A stretch of 64,000 nt of DNA from the NCBI GenBank assembly GCA_035534235.1, contig DATLSH010000053.1, positions 1 to 64,000 of the forward strand. The letters run 5' to 3'. Below, in pieces: positions 1 through 8,191 of the stretch. The first letter of the stretch is position 1; every line of letters starts with the position of its first letter. Made by a program: the position numbers and the translations under genes. Below the pieces are notes generated by a model. The model was not told the origin of the DNA, ran no database searches, and saw only the letters and a list, made by a program, of their open reading frames with translations. Source of the stretch: Bog-473 sp035534235. Lineage in GTDB: Bacteria; Actinomycetota; Acidimicrobiia; Acidimicrobiales; RAAP-2.

Positions 1-2
1 TC

Positions 3-227
3 CGTATTCACGACCTCCGGCACCACGCCTTGACCATCGTCGCCCGCAATCCGAACGTGACGCTCCGGGAACTGATGGCCTTCGCTGGTCACTCATCCCC
101 CGTTGCCGCATTGCGGTATCAGCACGCCACCGCCGAGCGTGGGAAGGCCATCGCCTCGTACCTCGATGACGTGGTGACGGCCGCCAAGAGTCCGCCCAAG
201 CCCGTCAAAGTACGCCGTCGGCCGTAA
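3..227 (+). CDS. Tyrosine recombinase / phage-type integrase, C-terminal fragment
   Basis: The reading frame is open at the left edge of the window, so only the last 74 codons are visible. They carry the end of the tyrosine-recombinase catalytic domain: an HDLRHHA motif (catalytic His and Arg of box II), then GHSS, then the nucleophile tyrosine in RYQHAT. This family cuts and rejoins DNA at attachment sites to integrate or excise mobile elements. A tRNA-Cys gene follows with its 3' end towards this gene, the usual arrangement at the border of an element integrated into a tRNA. The rest of the element would lie to the left, outside the window. It could also be a degenerate remnant; the visible part has no disruption. 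Confidence 0.85.
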   Translation, partial: RIHDLRHHALTIVARNPNVTLRELMAFAGHSSPVAALRYQHATAERGKAIASYLDDVVTAAKSPPKPVKVRRRP

Positions 228-311
228 TGGGCCACGGTATAGCGACGGTATAAAATGCTTTGGTCGGAAGTGGCGCTTGACCAGAAATGGCCTTTGACCA
301 GGAACAATACT
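228..311. other. Putative attachment-site arm region with two pairs of short direct repeats
   Basis: This 84-base gap lies between the integrase stop codon and the encoded CCA of tRNA-Cys. It is visibly richer in A+T than its surroundings. It contains ACGGTATA twice (234-241 and 245-252) and TTGACCAG twice (277-284 and 294-301). Short direct repeats beside an integrase and a tRNA 3' end fit arm-type integrase or excisionase binding sites. No coding sequence is supported here. The assignment is inference. Confidence 0.4.
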
Positions 312-386
312 TGGAGGCGGCGCCCGGATTCGAACCGGGGTACGGGGCTTTGCAGGCCCCTGCCTAAACCACTCGGCCACGCCGCC
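312..386 (-). tRNA. tRNA-Cys (anticodon GCA), CCA encoded
   Basis: Read on the minus strand, the sequence folds as a full cloverleaf. The acceptor stem GGCGGCG pairs with CGCCGCC. The D arm is GCCG...GGC. The anticodon stem GGGGC/GCCCC encloses the loop CTGCAAA with anticodon GCA (cysteine). The T arm contains GGTTCGAATCC. The discriminator base is T (U in the RNA), as expected for tRNA-Cys, and the terminal CCA is encoded at 314-312. Its 3' end faces the integrase fragment, so it is the likely integration target. Confidence 0.95.
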
Positions 387-422
387 GTGACAGCAGGGCG
401 GTCAGCCTAGTGGGGGGCGTCC

Positions 423-593
423 CTACCTCCGGAAACGGGTCACCAGCCAGAAGGCCCCACCCACGAGGGCCATGACGACGGCAATCTTGACGAAGAAGAG
501 AATGATGCCGACAATGCTGCTCAGGACCCAGAAGGCGACAATCACGCCGACGACACCGACGGCGGCCATGGCGGCCAAATGGGTCATGGTCAC
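423..593 (-). CDS. Small membrane protein of unknown function
   Basis: I do not recognise a family. The protein is about 54-56 residues with two hydrophobic stretches (around LAAMAAVGVVGVIVAFWVL and IVGIILFFVKIAVVMALVGG) and a basic C-terminus (TRFRR), so it probably sits in the cytoplasmic membrane with its tail inside. Two starts are plausible: GTG at 593 or ATG at 587. The longer open frame up to 674 would run into the divergent glnD gene and its extra N-terminus is charged and atypical, so I prefer the shorter form. It is divergent from glnD and convergent with nothing nearby. Confidence 0.5.
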   Translation of the reverse strand: MTMTHLAAMAAVGVVGVIVAFWVLSSIVGIILFFVKIAVVMALVGGAFWLVTRFRR

Positions 594-655
594 CGGGGTC
601 TTGTCTTCTCGTCTGCTCACGTCTCTGCTCACGACCCCAATGCTACGTTCCCGCC

Positions 656-3016
656 ATGGTCGCTGAGACGTCACTCCGCCAGAGGCGCCAACGGCTCCTG
701 GCCCGCTCGGACCTCAGGGGAGATGAGTTCTGCCACGAATACGCCGCCGAGGCTGACTCCTGGCTCTCCGAACTGGCAGAACGGGCCGGCGGCGACGCCA
801 AGCGCCGCCTGGCCCTCCTGGCGGTCGGCGGGTACGGCCGGAGCCTTCTCTGCCCCTACAGCGACCTCGATGTGGTGCTCGTCCACCACGGGCACCGGGA
901 CATCCGATCCGTCGCCGATGCGATCTGGTACCCCGTCTGGGACGAGGGGGTGCACCTCGACCACTCGGTGCGGCGCCCCTCTGAGGTCCTCACCGCCGCC
1001 GCCGAGGACGTCCGGGTCGCCCTCGGCCTGCTCGATGCCCGACTGGTATGGGGCGAAGCCAAGGTGGTCGAACCACTCCTGGCCAAGGCCCGGGCCGCCT
1101 GGCGGGATCGCCTGGGCACCCGGTACCTGCCCCTCCTACGGGTGCAGATGGACGAGCGGCGTGCGGCGGCGGGCGATGTCGCCTTCCTCCTGGAACCCGA
1201 TCTCAAGGAGAGTGCCGGGGGACTGCGCGACGTCAGTGTGCTGCGGGCCATCTCGGCCTATGCCCCCATGTTGGCCGACTACGCCGACCTGGCCTCACTC
1301 GAGCCGGCCACTTCGCTGCTCACCACCATCCGGGTCGAGCTCCATCGCATGGCCGGGCGGGCACACGACAAGCTCCTGCTTCAGGACCAGGATCAAGTGG
1401 CGGCCGTGCTCGGTTTCCCCGACGCCGATGCCCTCATGAGCGCCGTGTCGGCGGCCGGCCGCCAGATCGCCTGGGTGAGTGACGACGTGTGGCGGCGGAG
1501 GCGGCTGTGGGACCCGACACCGCCCCCCCGCCGACGCTTCCGCCGCCATCTGGCCGAGACCGGGTCCACGGCCTCCTCGCTGGACCTGGGTCCTGACATG
1601 GTCCTGGTCGGGGGGGAGGTCGCGCTCACCCCCACGGCCGCCGTCTCCGATGACGTGTCCCTGGCCTTCCGCCTGGCCCTCACGGCAGCCGAGCTGGACC
1701 GCCCCATCGCCAAGGGCTCCCTGCATCGGCTGGCCGATCGCATGCCGCCTCCGAGTGACCCGTGGCCACCCGACGTCCTGGCCGCCTTGTTACGCCTCCT
1801 CGGGGTGGGCCGACCGGCAATCGACAAGCTGGAGTCCCTGGACCAGCACGGATTGCTGGTCCGGCTCATTCCCGAATGGGCCGCCGTGCGCAACAAGCCG
1901 CAACGCAACGCCTACCACCTCTACACCGTCGACCGGCACCTGTTGGAGGCCGCCGCCGTGGCCTCCGAGCTCACCGGCTCGGTGGAACGCCCCGACCTGC
2001 TGCTGGTCGGCGCCCTCCTCCACGACATCGGCAAGGGCTTCCCGGGTGACCACTCCGAGGTGGGCATGGAGGTCGTCCGGCGCGTGACGGCGCGCATGGG
2101 ATTCGACACCGCCGACGTCGCCATCATGGTGGAACTCGTGCGCCACCACCTCCTGCTGCCCGACACCGCGACCCGTCGCGATCTCGACGATGCCACCACC
2201 ATCTCCAATGTCGCCCACGCCGCCGGAGATCGGGTGACCTTGCATCTTCTGGGCGCACTCACGGAGGCCGACAGTCGCGCCACCGGGCCCTCGGCCTGGG
2301 GTTCGTGGAAGGCCGGGTTGGTCACCGATCTGGTGGAGCGGACCGACCGCGTGCTCCAGGGGCAGCGCGAGCCCGTCGGTCGCGACATCCTCCTTGGGTC
2401 CTACCGGGACATGATGCAGGAGGTCCGCCGCAACGGGCTTCCCTCCGTGTCACTGCAACCGCCGCTGGTGATTGTGGCTGCGCCCGACCGACGGGGGCTG
2501 TTCTCCTCGGTGGCCGGCGCGCTGGCGCTGCAGGGGATGGACGTGCGCGCGGCCAACGTGAGCGGGGAGGACGGGGTGGCCGTCGAGGTCTTCACCGTCG
2601 AGATGTCGCGGGGCAACTGGCCGGACACCGCCAAGCTGCGGGACGACCTGGTGGCGGTGCTGTCCGACCGCATGGCCATCGGCGAACTCCTTTCCGAGCG
2701 GGCGCGCCTGTACCCGGCACGCCGGCCCTCGGCCGCCCACATGCCCGACCGGGACGTCCGGGTGGACAACGGCGCCTCGGAGAGCGCCACCGTCCTTGAG
2801 ATCCGGGCACCCGACGAGGTCGGGCTGCTCCACCGCGTCACCCGCGCGCTCTACGAGGCCGACCTCGATGTGGTCTCGGCGCGCGTCTCCACCCTGGGTG
2901 AGCTGGTGGTCGATGCCTTCTACGTGAGGGAGTCCACTGGGGCCAAGGTGACCGATGAGAAGCGGCTGGCGGAGATCAAGGCAGCCACCTGGGACTCACT
3001 GCAAGCCGGGGACTGA
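656..3016 (+). CDS. glnD: [Protein-PII] uridylyltransferase / uridylyl-removing enzyme GlnD
   Basis: Bifunctional nitrogen-status sensor that modifies and demodifies the PII signalling protein in the cytoplasm according to glutamine level. The 786-residue protein has the full family architecture. An N-terminal nucleotidyltransferase domain carries GGYGR at about residues 58-62 followed by SDLD (acidic metal ligands D70 and D72). An HD hydrolase domain follows with LLHDIGKG near residue 455. Two ACT domains sit at the C-terminus (around 600-670 and 715-780). In many actinobacteria glnD follows amtB and glnK, but no PII or ammonium-transporter gene is in this window, so it appears detached. The ATG at 656 is close to the first conserved sequence. 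Confidence 0.95.
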   Translation: MVAETSLRQRRQRLLARSDLRGDEFCHEYAAEADSWLSELAERAGGDAKRRLALLAVGGYGRSLLCPYSDLDVVLVHHGHRDIRSVADAIWYPVWDEGVHLDHSVRRPSEVLTAAAEDVRVALGLLDARLVWGEAKVVEPLLAKARAAWRDRLGTRYLPLLRVQMDERRAAAGDVAFLLEPDLKESAGGLRDVSVLRAISAYAPMLADYADLASLEPATSLLTTIRVELHRMAGRAHDKLLLQDQDQVAAVLGFPDADALMSAVSAAGRQIAWVSDDVWRRRRLWDPTPPPRRRFRRHLAETGSTASSLDLGPDMVLVGGEVALTPTAAVSDDVSLAFRLALTAAELDRPIAKGSLHRLADRMPPPSDPWPPDVLAALLRLLGVGRPAIDKLESLDQHGLLVRLIPEWAAVRNKPQRNAYHLYTVDRHLLEAAAVASELTGSVERPDLLLVGALLHDIGKGFPGDHSEVGMEVVRRVTARMGFDTADVAIMVELVRHHLLLPDTATRRDLDDATTISNVAHAAGDRVTLHLLGALTEADSRATGPSAWGSWKAGLVTDLVERTDRVLQGQREPVGRDILLGSYRDMMQEVRRNGLPSVSLQPPLVIVAAPDRRGLFSSVAGALALQGMDVRAANVSGEDGVAVEVFTVEMSRGNWPDTAKLRDDLVAVLSDRMAIGELLSERARLYPARRPSAAHMPDRDVRVDNGASESATVLEIRAPDEVGLLHRVTRALYEADLDVVSARVSTLGELVVDAFYVRESTGAKVTDEKRLAEIKAATWDSLQAGD

Positions 3017-3027
3017 AGCTTCGCTGG

Positions 3028-3033
3028 TAGAAT
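3028..3033 (+). promoter_or_regulatory. Possible -10 element upstream of the L,D-transpeptidase gene
   Basis: TAGAAT lies nine bases before the ATG at 3043, just after the glnD stop codon. No convincing -35 hexamer is visible 16-18 bases upstream. The spacing suggests transcription could begin at or near the ATG, giving a leaderless message; no ribosome binding site is seen before this start. This is a weak single-element call. Confidence 0.3.
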
Positions 3034-3042
3034 TTCACCGCC

Positions 3043-4170
3043 ATGACCGCCGGACTGCATGCTCAAACCCCGAAACGCCCGCCCCTGTGGTTGGTCATGG
3101 CGATGCTCGCGGCCGCCCTGGTCGTGGGAGCGTCGGGGACCCTGCTGGTCTCGTACCTGCGCGGCCCCTCGGCATCGGCCACACCGACGGGACCCCCACC
3201 GGTGCTGACCGTCGTGTCCACATCGCCGTCAGGAGATGGTGCGGCGTCGGGTTCGAGCATTGCGGTGCGCTTCTCGACCGACCTGGCATCGGGCACTCCC
3301 CTGCCGACACTGGCTCCCGCCATCGCCGGGAACTGGGCCGTCCTTTCGCCGTCGCTCCTCGAGTATCGATCCGCCGGGCCGTTGGTGCCCGGTTCCGCCG
3401 AGACCCTCACCATCCCCGGCGGGGCGGGAGGCGTCGTGGGCTCACGGGGGCAGCATCTGGCCAGCACCGTCACGGACACCTTCACGGTGGCGTCGGGGTC
3501 CACCCTGCGGCTGCAGCAACTGCTGGCCGAACTCGGCTACCTCCCGCTGGACTTCACCGCCGCCACCCCGGTGACGTCGCCCACACAGGAGGCCGACGAC
3601 CAGGTGGGCACCTTCACCTGGAGATGGCCGGACCAGGCGCTGGCCTTGACATCGTCTTGGGTACCGGGCACGTACAACGTCGTCACCAAGGGCGCCGTCA
3701 TGAGCTTCGAGGCGCAGCACGGCCTCAAGACCGACGGGCTCCCCGGGCCCCAGGTCTGGAGCGATCTGCTCGGAGACGTCCAGAGCGGTCAGGGTGATGC
3801 GCTCCCCTACGACTACGTCGTGGTGAGCCAGGCCTTGCCCCAGACGGCCACGGTGTACGACAACGGCGCGTCGGTTTTCAAAACACTGGTCAGCACGGGA
3901 GTGGCTGCGGCACCGACGGAAAACGGGACGTGGCCGGTCTATCTCCGCTATACCGTGACGACCATGTCGGGAACCAATCCCGACGGCAGCAAGTACGTCG
4001 ACCCGGGCATTCCGTGGGTCAGCTACTTCCACGGCGGTGACGCGCTGCACGGGTTCATCCGGTCGTCCTACGGTTTCCCTCAGAGCGTGGGGTGCGTTGA
4101 GATCCCCCCGGCCAACGCCAAGGTGATCTATCCCCTCACGCCGATCGGGACCCTGGTCACCGTCCAATAG
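3043..4170 (+). CDS. Exported L,D-transpeptidase (YkuD fold) with peptidoglycan-binding domain
   Basis: Cell-wall enzyme expected to form 3-3 peptidoglycan cross-links or attach proteins, acting outside the membrane. The 375-residue protein starts with a signal anchor (residues about 15-37). A bacterial Ig-like region follows (about 50-150), then a peptidoglycan-binding segment (ending near LKTDGLPGPQVWSDL). The C-terminal YkuD domain has the catalytic pair H336 (in LHGF) and C351 (in SVGCVEIP). The usual arginine after the catalytic cysteine motif (GCxR) is replaced by glutamate; this form is seen in some YkuD proteins. The gene sits between glnD and a sortase gene, so it belongs to an envelope pair rather than to nitrogen control. 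Confidence 0.88.
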   Translation: MTAGLHAQTPKRPPLWLVMAMLAAALVVGASGTLLVSYLRGPSASATPTGPPPVLTVVSTSPSGDGAASGSSIAVRFSTDLASGTPLPTLAPAIAGNWAVLSPSLLEYRSAGPLVPGSAETLTIPGGAGGVVGSRGQHLASTVTDTFTVASGSTLRLQQLLAELGYLPLDFTAATPVTSPTQEADDQVGTFTWRWPDQALALTSSWVPGTYNVVTKGAVMSFEAQHGLKTDGLPGPQVWSDLLGDVQSGQGDALPYDYVVVSQALPQTATVYDNGASVFKTLVSTGVAAAPTENGTWPVYLRYTVTTMSGTNPDGSKYVDPGIPWVSYFHGGDALHGFIRSSYGFPQSVGCVEIPPANAKVIYPLTPIGTLVTVQ

Positions 4171-4198
4171 GCGGCCACCGCCCTATTGTCTCTCCCCA

Positions 4199-5098
4199 AT
4201 GCGAGCTGCCGGGATCATTGGCCGGATATTGATCGGAGGCGGGATCATCCTTCTCCTCTTCACGGCCTACCAGGTGTGGGGAACTTCCTTTCAGGAAGCC
4301 CGGACCCAGACGGCCCTGCGGAGCGCCCTCGAGCGCGAGGCCCAGAACGCGCAGGTGCGCCGGGCCCTGGCCGAGGCCATCGCGCTCGACAAACTGCCCA
4401 CCGGACCTCCGGTGGCCGCCGCCACCACCTCGGCGCCCGCTGAGGGCAAGGCCGTCGGGGAGATCCGGATCCCCGCCATCAGCATCAACCAGGTGGTGGT
4501 GGAAGGGACCAACACCGGGGACCTGCGCAAGGGCCCGGGGCACTACATCGGCACGCCGCTGCCCGGGCAGGTGGGGAACGCGGCCATCGCCGGACACCGC
4601 ACCACCTACGGTCATCCCTTCTACAACCTCAACGTGCTCAAGGTGGGCAACCCGGTCGTCATGACCACCATTCAGGGGATCTTCGTGTACGACGTGACGA
4701 GGACCCAGGTCGTCTCGCCGAGCGACGGCGCGGTGATCGACAACTTCCCGGGAGTGCACCTGACCCTGACCACCTGCAACCCGCGCTTCAGCGCATCCAC
4801 CCGCCTGGTGGTCACTGCCGTGCTGGCCCATTCGCAGCTCTTCCCCAACTCGGGCCTGCCCCCCGCCAGGGCAGGCAAGCCGAAGAGTGGCGACCTGGCC
4901 GGCACCTCAAGCGGCCAGATCATGGATGCCGCCCTGTGGGGCGCCCTGGTGGCGATTGCCGGGGCCGTCGTGCTCCTCCTGGCCCACCGCTACCGCCGCC
5001 GCCGGTGGGCCATCTACATCGCCGGCGCGGCCGGTGACCTGGTCCTGCTTTACATCTTCTTCGGGGCCATCTCCCCGTTGTTGCCCGCCAGCTTCTAG
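4199..5098 (+). CDS. Sortase, probably class E
   Basis: Cysteine transpeptidase that cleaves a sorting signal in exported proteins and links them to the cell wall or to each other. The 299-residue protein has an N-terminal membrane anchor and a sortase domain with H133 (in AGHRTTYG), C193 (in LTTCNPRF) and R202. Two further hydrophobic segments lie at the C-terminus (about 240-262 and 275-297), giving a multi-spanning topology. It follows the L,D-transpeptidase gene by 28 bases. A TATTGT sequence at 4184-4189 could be a -10 element. No protein with an LPxTG- or LAxTG-type signal was found in the window, so its substrate is encoded elsewhere. Confidence 0.88.
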   Translation: MRAAGIIGRILIGGGIILLLFTAYQVWGTSFQEARTQTALRSALEREAQNAQVRRALAEAIALDKLPTGPPVAAATTSAPAEGKAVGEIRIPAISINQVVVEGTNTGDLRKGPGHYIGTPLPGQVGNAAIAGHRTTYGHPFYNLNVLKVGNPVVMTTIQGIFVYDVTRTQVVSPSDGAVIDNFPGVHLTLTTCNPRFSASTRLVVTAVLAHSQLFPNSGLPPARAGKPKSGDLAGTSSGQIMDAALWGALVAIAGAVVLLLAHRYRRRRWAIYIAGAAGDLVLLYIFFGAISPLLPASF

Positions 5099-5102
5099 CG
5101 GC

Positions 5103-6278
5103 ATGCCTGACTGGACGCTGCCCGAGCAGTTCCGGGCCTTCGCCGAGTCGGCCGAGCGTGACGGCGGCGACACCTACGCCGCCATCTGCCGGGGCGTGGC
5201 GGGCGACGCCGTGGTGCTGGCGCTGATGCGGGAGTCACCCCCTGCCCAGCGGCGGCCCAACCTGTTGCTGGCGGCGGTGCACTTCCTGCTCCTGGGTGGG
5301 GCGGACCACCCCCTGTCGGCGTACTACGACACCATGAGCCCACGCCAAGGTGACAGCCCGCGGCCCGGTGGCCACGGTGTGGCGGCCGTCTTCGCCGACT
5401 TCTGCCGATCGCATCACGACGCGCTGCTCCCGCTGATGGCCACGCGGAGCACCCAGACCAACGAGGTGGGGCGCTGCGCCGGGCTCCTGCCGGCGTTGTG
5501 CCATGTCGCCGCCGGTGTGGAGGAGGACCAGCCACTTTCCCTGTTGGACCTGGGGGCCTCGGCCGGCCTCAACTTGTTGTTCGACGACTACGCCTACACC
5601 TACCGGCAGCGCACCGACGGTTCGGTCCTCCACGCCGGTCGCCTCGAGTCGGATGTCGCCATTGCGGCCACGGTGCGCAGTGATCTTTCCGGGCTCCCTG
5701 GGCTCAACGTGCCCGCGGTGGCGGAGAGGGTCGGCCTGGACCTCTCCCCGCTCGACCCGACGTCGGAGGATGCCACCCGGTGGCTGGAGGCGTGCCTGTG
5801 GCCGGACAACCTCCCCCGCTTCAACCGTCTGCGGGCCGCCGTGGCCGTGGCCCGGACGGCCACCCATCCCCCTCGCCTCGAACGCGGTGACCTGGTGGAG
5901 GACCTGGCCCGGGTCGCCGGCACCATCGATCCGGGCGGCCCGCTGGTGGTCTTGCACACCTGGGTGGCCGCCTACCTCACGGTGGAGCGGCAACGGGAGC
6001 TGGTACAGGCAGTCCGGGCGTTGGCGCGCTCACGTCCCGTGCACCACCTTTACGCCGAGTCGCCCCACGAGGTCATCGGACTGGGGGCACCGCCTTCCCC
6101 GGAGCCGGCCCGGAGGTCCGACTACGTCACCGCTCTGGTGCACACCGGGCCCGACGGGGCATATCCGGTCCGCCTGGCCGACATGCACCCACACGGGAAG
6201 TGGATCCGCTGGTGGCCTACCCCGGGGGCCCCCACGGGGCGTCGCGCCGGGCCGGGACCTGGACCCCGTCCTCGTTGA
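5103..6278 (+). CDS. DUF2332 family protein
   Basis: A conserved actinobacterial family of unknown biochemical function. The 391-residue product matches by its opening (EQFRAFAESAERDGGDTYA), the LLLLGGADHPLSAYY-like segment near residues 60-75, and the LGASAGLNLLFDDYAY glycine-rich segment near residues 145-160. That last segment resembles the cofactor loop of Rossmann-type methyltransferases; this is only a suggestion. The ATG at 5103 follows the sortase stop by four bases, so the two may be co-transcribed. The C-terminus after WIRWW is a low-complexity Pro/Gly/Arg tail that runs 62 bases into the end of the convergent dinB gene. Confidence 0.75.
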   Translation: MPDWTLPEQFRAFAESAERDGGDTYAAICRGVAGDAVVLALMRESPPAQRRPNLLLAAVHFLLLGGADHPLSAYYDTMSPRQGDSPRPGGHGVAAVFADFCRSHHDALLPLMATRSTQTNEVGRCAGLLPALCHVAAGVEEDQPLSLLDLGASAGLNLLFDDYAYTYRQRTDGSVLHAGRLESDVAIAATVRSDLSGLPGLNVPAVAERVGLDLSPLDPTSEDATRWLEACLWPDNLPRFNRLRAAVAVARTATHPPRLERGDLVEDLARVAGTIDPGGPLVVLHTWVAAYLTVERQRELVQAVRALARSRPVHHLYAESPHEVIGLGAPPSPEPARRSDYVTALVHTGPDGAYPVRLADMHPHGKWIRWWPTPGAPTGRRAGPGPGPRPR

Positions 6279-7497
6279 CCATGGCGGCCGAACCGACCGA
6301 GGAGCGGCCGAAGCGGTGGCGGATGGCGTCGACGGCCGCGGTGACGTCCTGCCAGGACTGTTCGTGTGACGTGGCGCTCTGGGTCCCATCATCCTGACCG
6401 TCCCCGAGGTCGAACGAGAGCTGGTCCCCACCCCCCTCCGTCAGGCCCGAGGCGCTCACGCCGAGCAGGCGCACACCCTCGCCGGGATCGATGCCGGCCA
6501 GCAGGGCCGACGCCACCCGGCCGATGGCGCCGCCGGTGGTGATGGCCCGACCCAGGGTGTGCGCACGCGTCTGCAAGGACAGGTCCTTGAACTTCACCTT
6601 CACCGTCACCGTCCGGGCCGCGCTGGCGGCGCCTCGCAGCAGGGTGGCCACCGATTCGGACATGCGCAGGACGTGGCGTTCGAGCTCAGCCGGGTCCACC
6701 AGGTCCTGACTGAAGGTCTCCTCGTGGCCGATCGACTTGGCGGGGCGGTTGGGCGTGACGGGGTCGGGATCCTCGCCCCGGGCCAGCGCGGCCAGGTGGA
6801 TCCCGCTGGCCTTTCCGAGACGGCGCACGACGGTGTCGACCGGGAGCGCGGCCAGGTCGCCCACCGTCCGCACCCCGAGACCGTGCAGCCGGCTGGCCGT
6901 GGCCGGGCCGACCCCCCACAACGCCTCGACATCGTGGGCATGGAGGAATTCCAATTCTGTCTCGGGCTCCACCATGAACACTCCGAGTCCCGGTACCAGC
7001 CCCGCTCGGCTGGCCCGAGGCTTGGCCGCCCGGGACGCCAGTTTGGCGATCATCTTCGAGCGTCCGATCCCCACCGCGCAGTCCAGGCTGAGCTCGTCCC
7101 GCACCCGGAGACGCAGGTTGCGGGCGATCAGCTCGGGTGGTCCGAGCATGCGCAGCGCGCCGGCGACATCCAAGAAGGCCTCGTCGAGGCCGATCGGCTC
7201 GACCATGAGCGTGAGGTCACCGAGGATCTGATGCAGCCGGCCGCTGATCTCGGTGTAGCGGCCGTGCCGACCAGGCAGGAAAATGGCGTGCGGACAGAGC
7301 TGGCGGGCCCGCACCGAGGGCATGGCCGAGTGCACTCCGAACGCCCGCGCCTCGTAGGTGCATGACGCCACCACCCCTCGTGCCCCCGCCCCACCGACGA
7401 TGACCGGCTGGCCGGCCAACGACGGATCGTCGAGCACCTCGACTGAGGCGAAGAAGGCGTCCATGTCGACATGGAGGATGGTGGGGATCTCACCCAC
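6217..7497 (-). CDS. dinB: DNA polymerase IV (DinB, Y-family translesion polymerase)
   Basis: Error-prone polymerase that copies past damaged template bases. The 426-residue protein has the palm motif HVDMDAFFASVE (metal ligand D11), the second acidic motif PIGLDEAFLD (D105, E106), the helix-hairpin-helix segment ALWGVGPATASRLHGLG, and the little-finger domain. A QLSFDL sequence near the C-terminus fits a sliding-clamp binding motif. The start is GTG at 7497, eight bases inside the upstream deacetylase gene. It is the last gene of the apparent unit LysM protein-nrdR-deacetylase-dinB, whose promoter region carries three LexA boxes, so SOS induction is likely. Its 3' end overlaps the convergent DUF2332 gene by 62 bases. 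Confidence 0.95.
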   Translation of the reverse strand: MGEIPTILHVDMDAFFASVEVLDDPSLAGQPVIVGGAGARGVVASCTYEARAFGVHSAMPSVRARQLCPHAIFLPGRHGRYTEISGRLHQILGDLTLMVEPIGLDEAFLDVAGALRMLGPPELIARNLRLRVRDELSLDCAVGIGRSKMIAKLASRAAKPRASRAGLVPGLGVFMVEPETELEFLHAHDVEALWGVGPATASRLHGLGVRTVGDLAALPVDTVVRRLGKASGIHLAALARGEDPDPVTPNRPAKSIGHEETFSQDLVDPAELERHVLRMSESVATLLRGAASAARTVTVKVKFKDLSLQTRAHTLGRAITTGGAIGRVASALLAGIDPGEGVRLLGVSASGLTEGGGDQLSFDLGDGQDDGTQSATSHEQSWQDVTAAVDAIRHRFGRSSVGSAAMVNEDGVQVPARRDAPWGPPG

Positions 7498-8191
7498 CGA
7501 GCTTCAGCCGGCGGAAACCTTCGGCGAACGCGGTGCCGGCTCTTCGACCCTCCTCTTCGGCCCGCCGGCGGACGGCTTCCCCGGCCCAACCCTCCGCATC
7601 GGCGAACTGGGTGCGGTGGCATTCCACGGCGGCGGCCTTGCAGTCGATGGTATCGGTGACATCCACCCACACATCGGGCTCGAGTGTCCCGGAAAGCAGC
7701 ACGGTCGCCACCTGGTGGGGCGGGCCGGCGTCGGGGAAGTAGAGCGGGAGCGCGGCGGCGGGCGACACGGCATCCAACAGGGCGGTGCCGGCGATGCGAT
7801 GGTCGCGATGATTGAAGTACTCCTGGCCGAAGAAGAGGGCGGACGGGTCGTGACCGCAGACCACGTCGGGGCGCAGGGAGCGCACCCGCTCGACCAGTGT
7901 GCGCCGGAAGTCGTCGGAGTCGACCAGCTCACCATCGGGGAAGCCGAGGCTGGTCACGCTGGTCAACCCGATGAGCGCCGAGGACGCCTCCAATTCGCCG
8001 GCGCGCTCGGCGGCCAGCTTCTTGGCCACCGCACGGGGGTTGAAGCTCCCCTTTCCCCCGTCGGTGCACACCACGAGGTGCACGGCACTGCCTGCCTTGG
8101 CCCAGCGGGCCAGGGTGCCGCCACAGGCCACGTCGGCGTCGTCCGGATGGGCGTAGACCGCCAGCGCCACCTGGGGCGACTCCTCCATCAT
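7490..8191 (-). CDS. PIG-L / LmbE family deacetylase
   Basis: Zinc-dependent N-acetyl-sugar deacetylase family, which includes the mycothiol enzymes MshB and Mca and bacillithiol deacetylases. The 233-residue protein shows the signature AHPDD near the N-terminus (residues 13-17), a VVCTDGGKGS strand-loop, and a later NHRDHR metal-binding motif. The substrate cannot be read from the sequence. It begins with ATG ATG; the first ATG overlaps the nrdR stop codon as ATGA, and its end overlaps dinB by eight bases, so it appears translationally coupled on both sides. The context would place it under the LexA-controlled promoter. A thiol or cell-envelope sugar role is possible but unproven. Confidence 0.85.
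   Translation of the reverse strand: MMEESPQVALAVYAHPDDADVACGGTLARWAKAGSAVHLVVCTDGGKGSFNPRAVAKKLAAERAGELEASSALIGLTSVTSLGFPDGELVDSDDFRRTLVERVRSLRPDVVCGHDPSALFFGQEYFNHRDHRIAGTALLDAVSPAAALPLYFPDAGPPHQVATVLLSGTLEPDVWVDVTDTIDCKAAAVECHRTQFADAEGWAGEAVRRRAEEEGRRAGTAFAEGFRRLKLGG

Noticed and set aside
312..386. Small minus-strand open frames across the tRNA-Cys
   Set aside because: They are translations of a tRNA gene and have no protein-like features.
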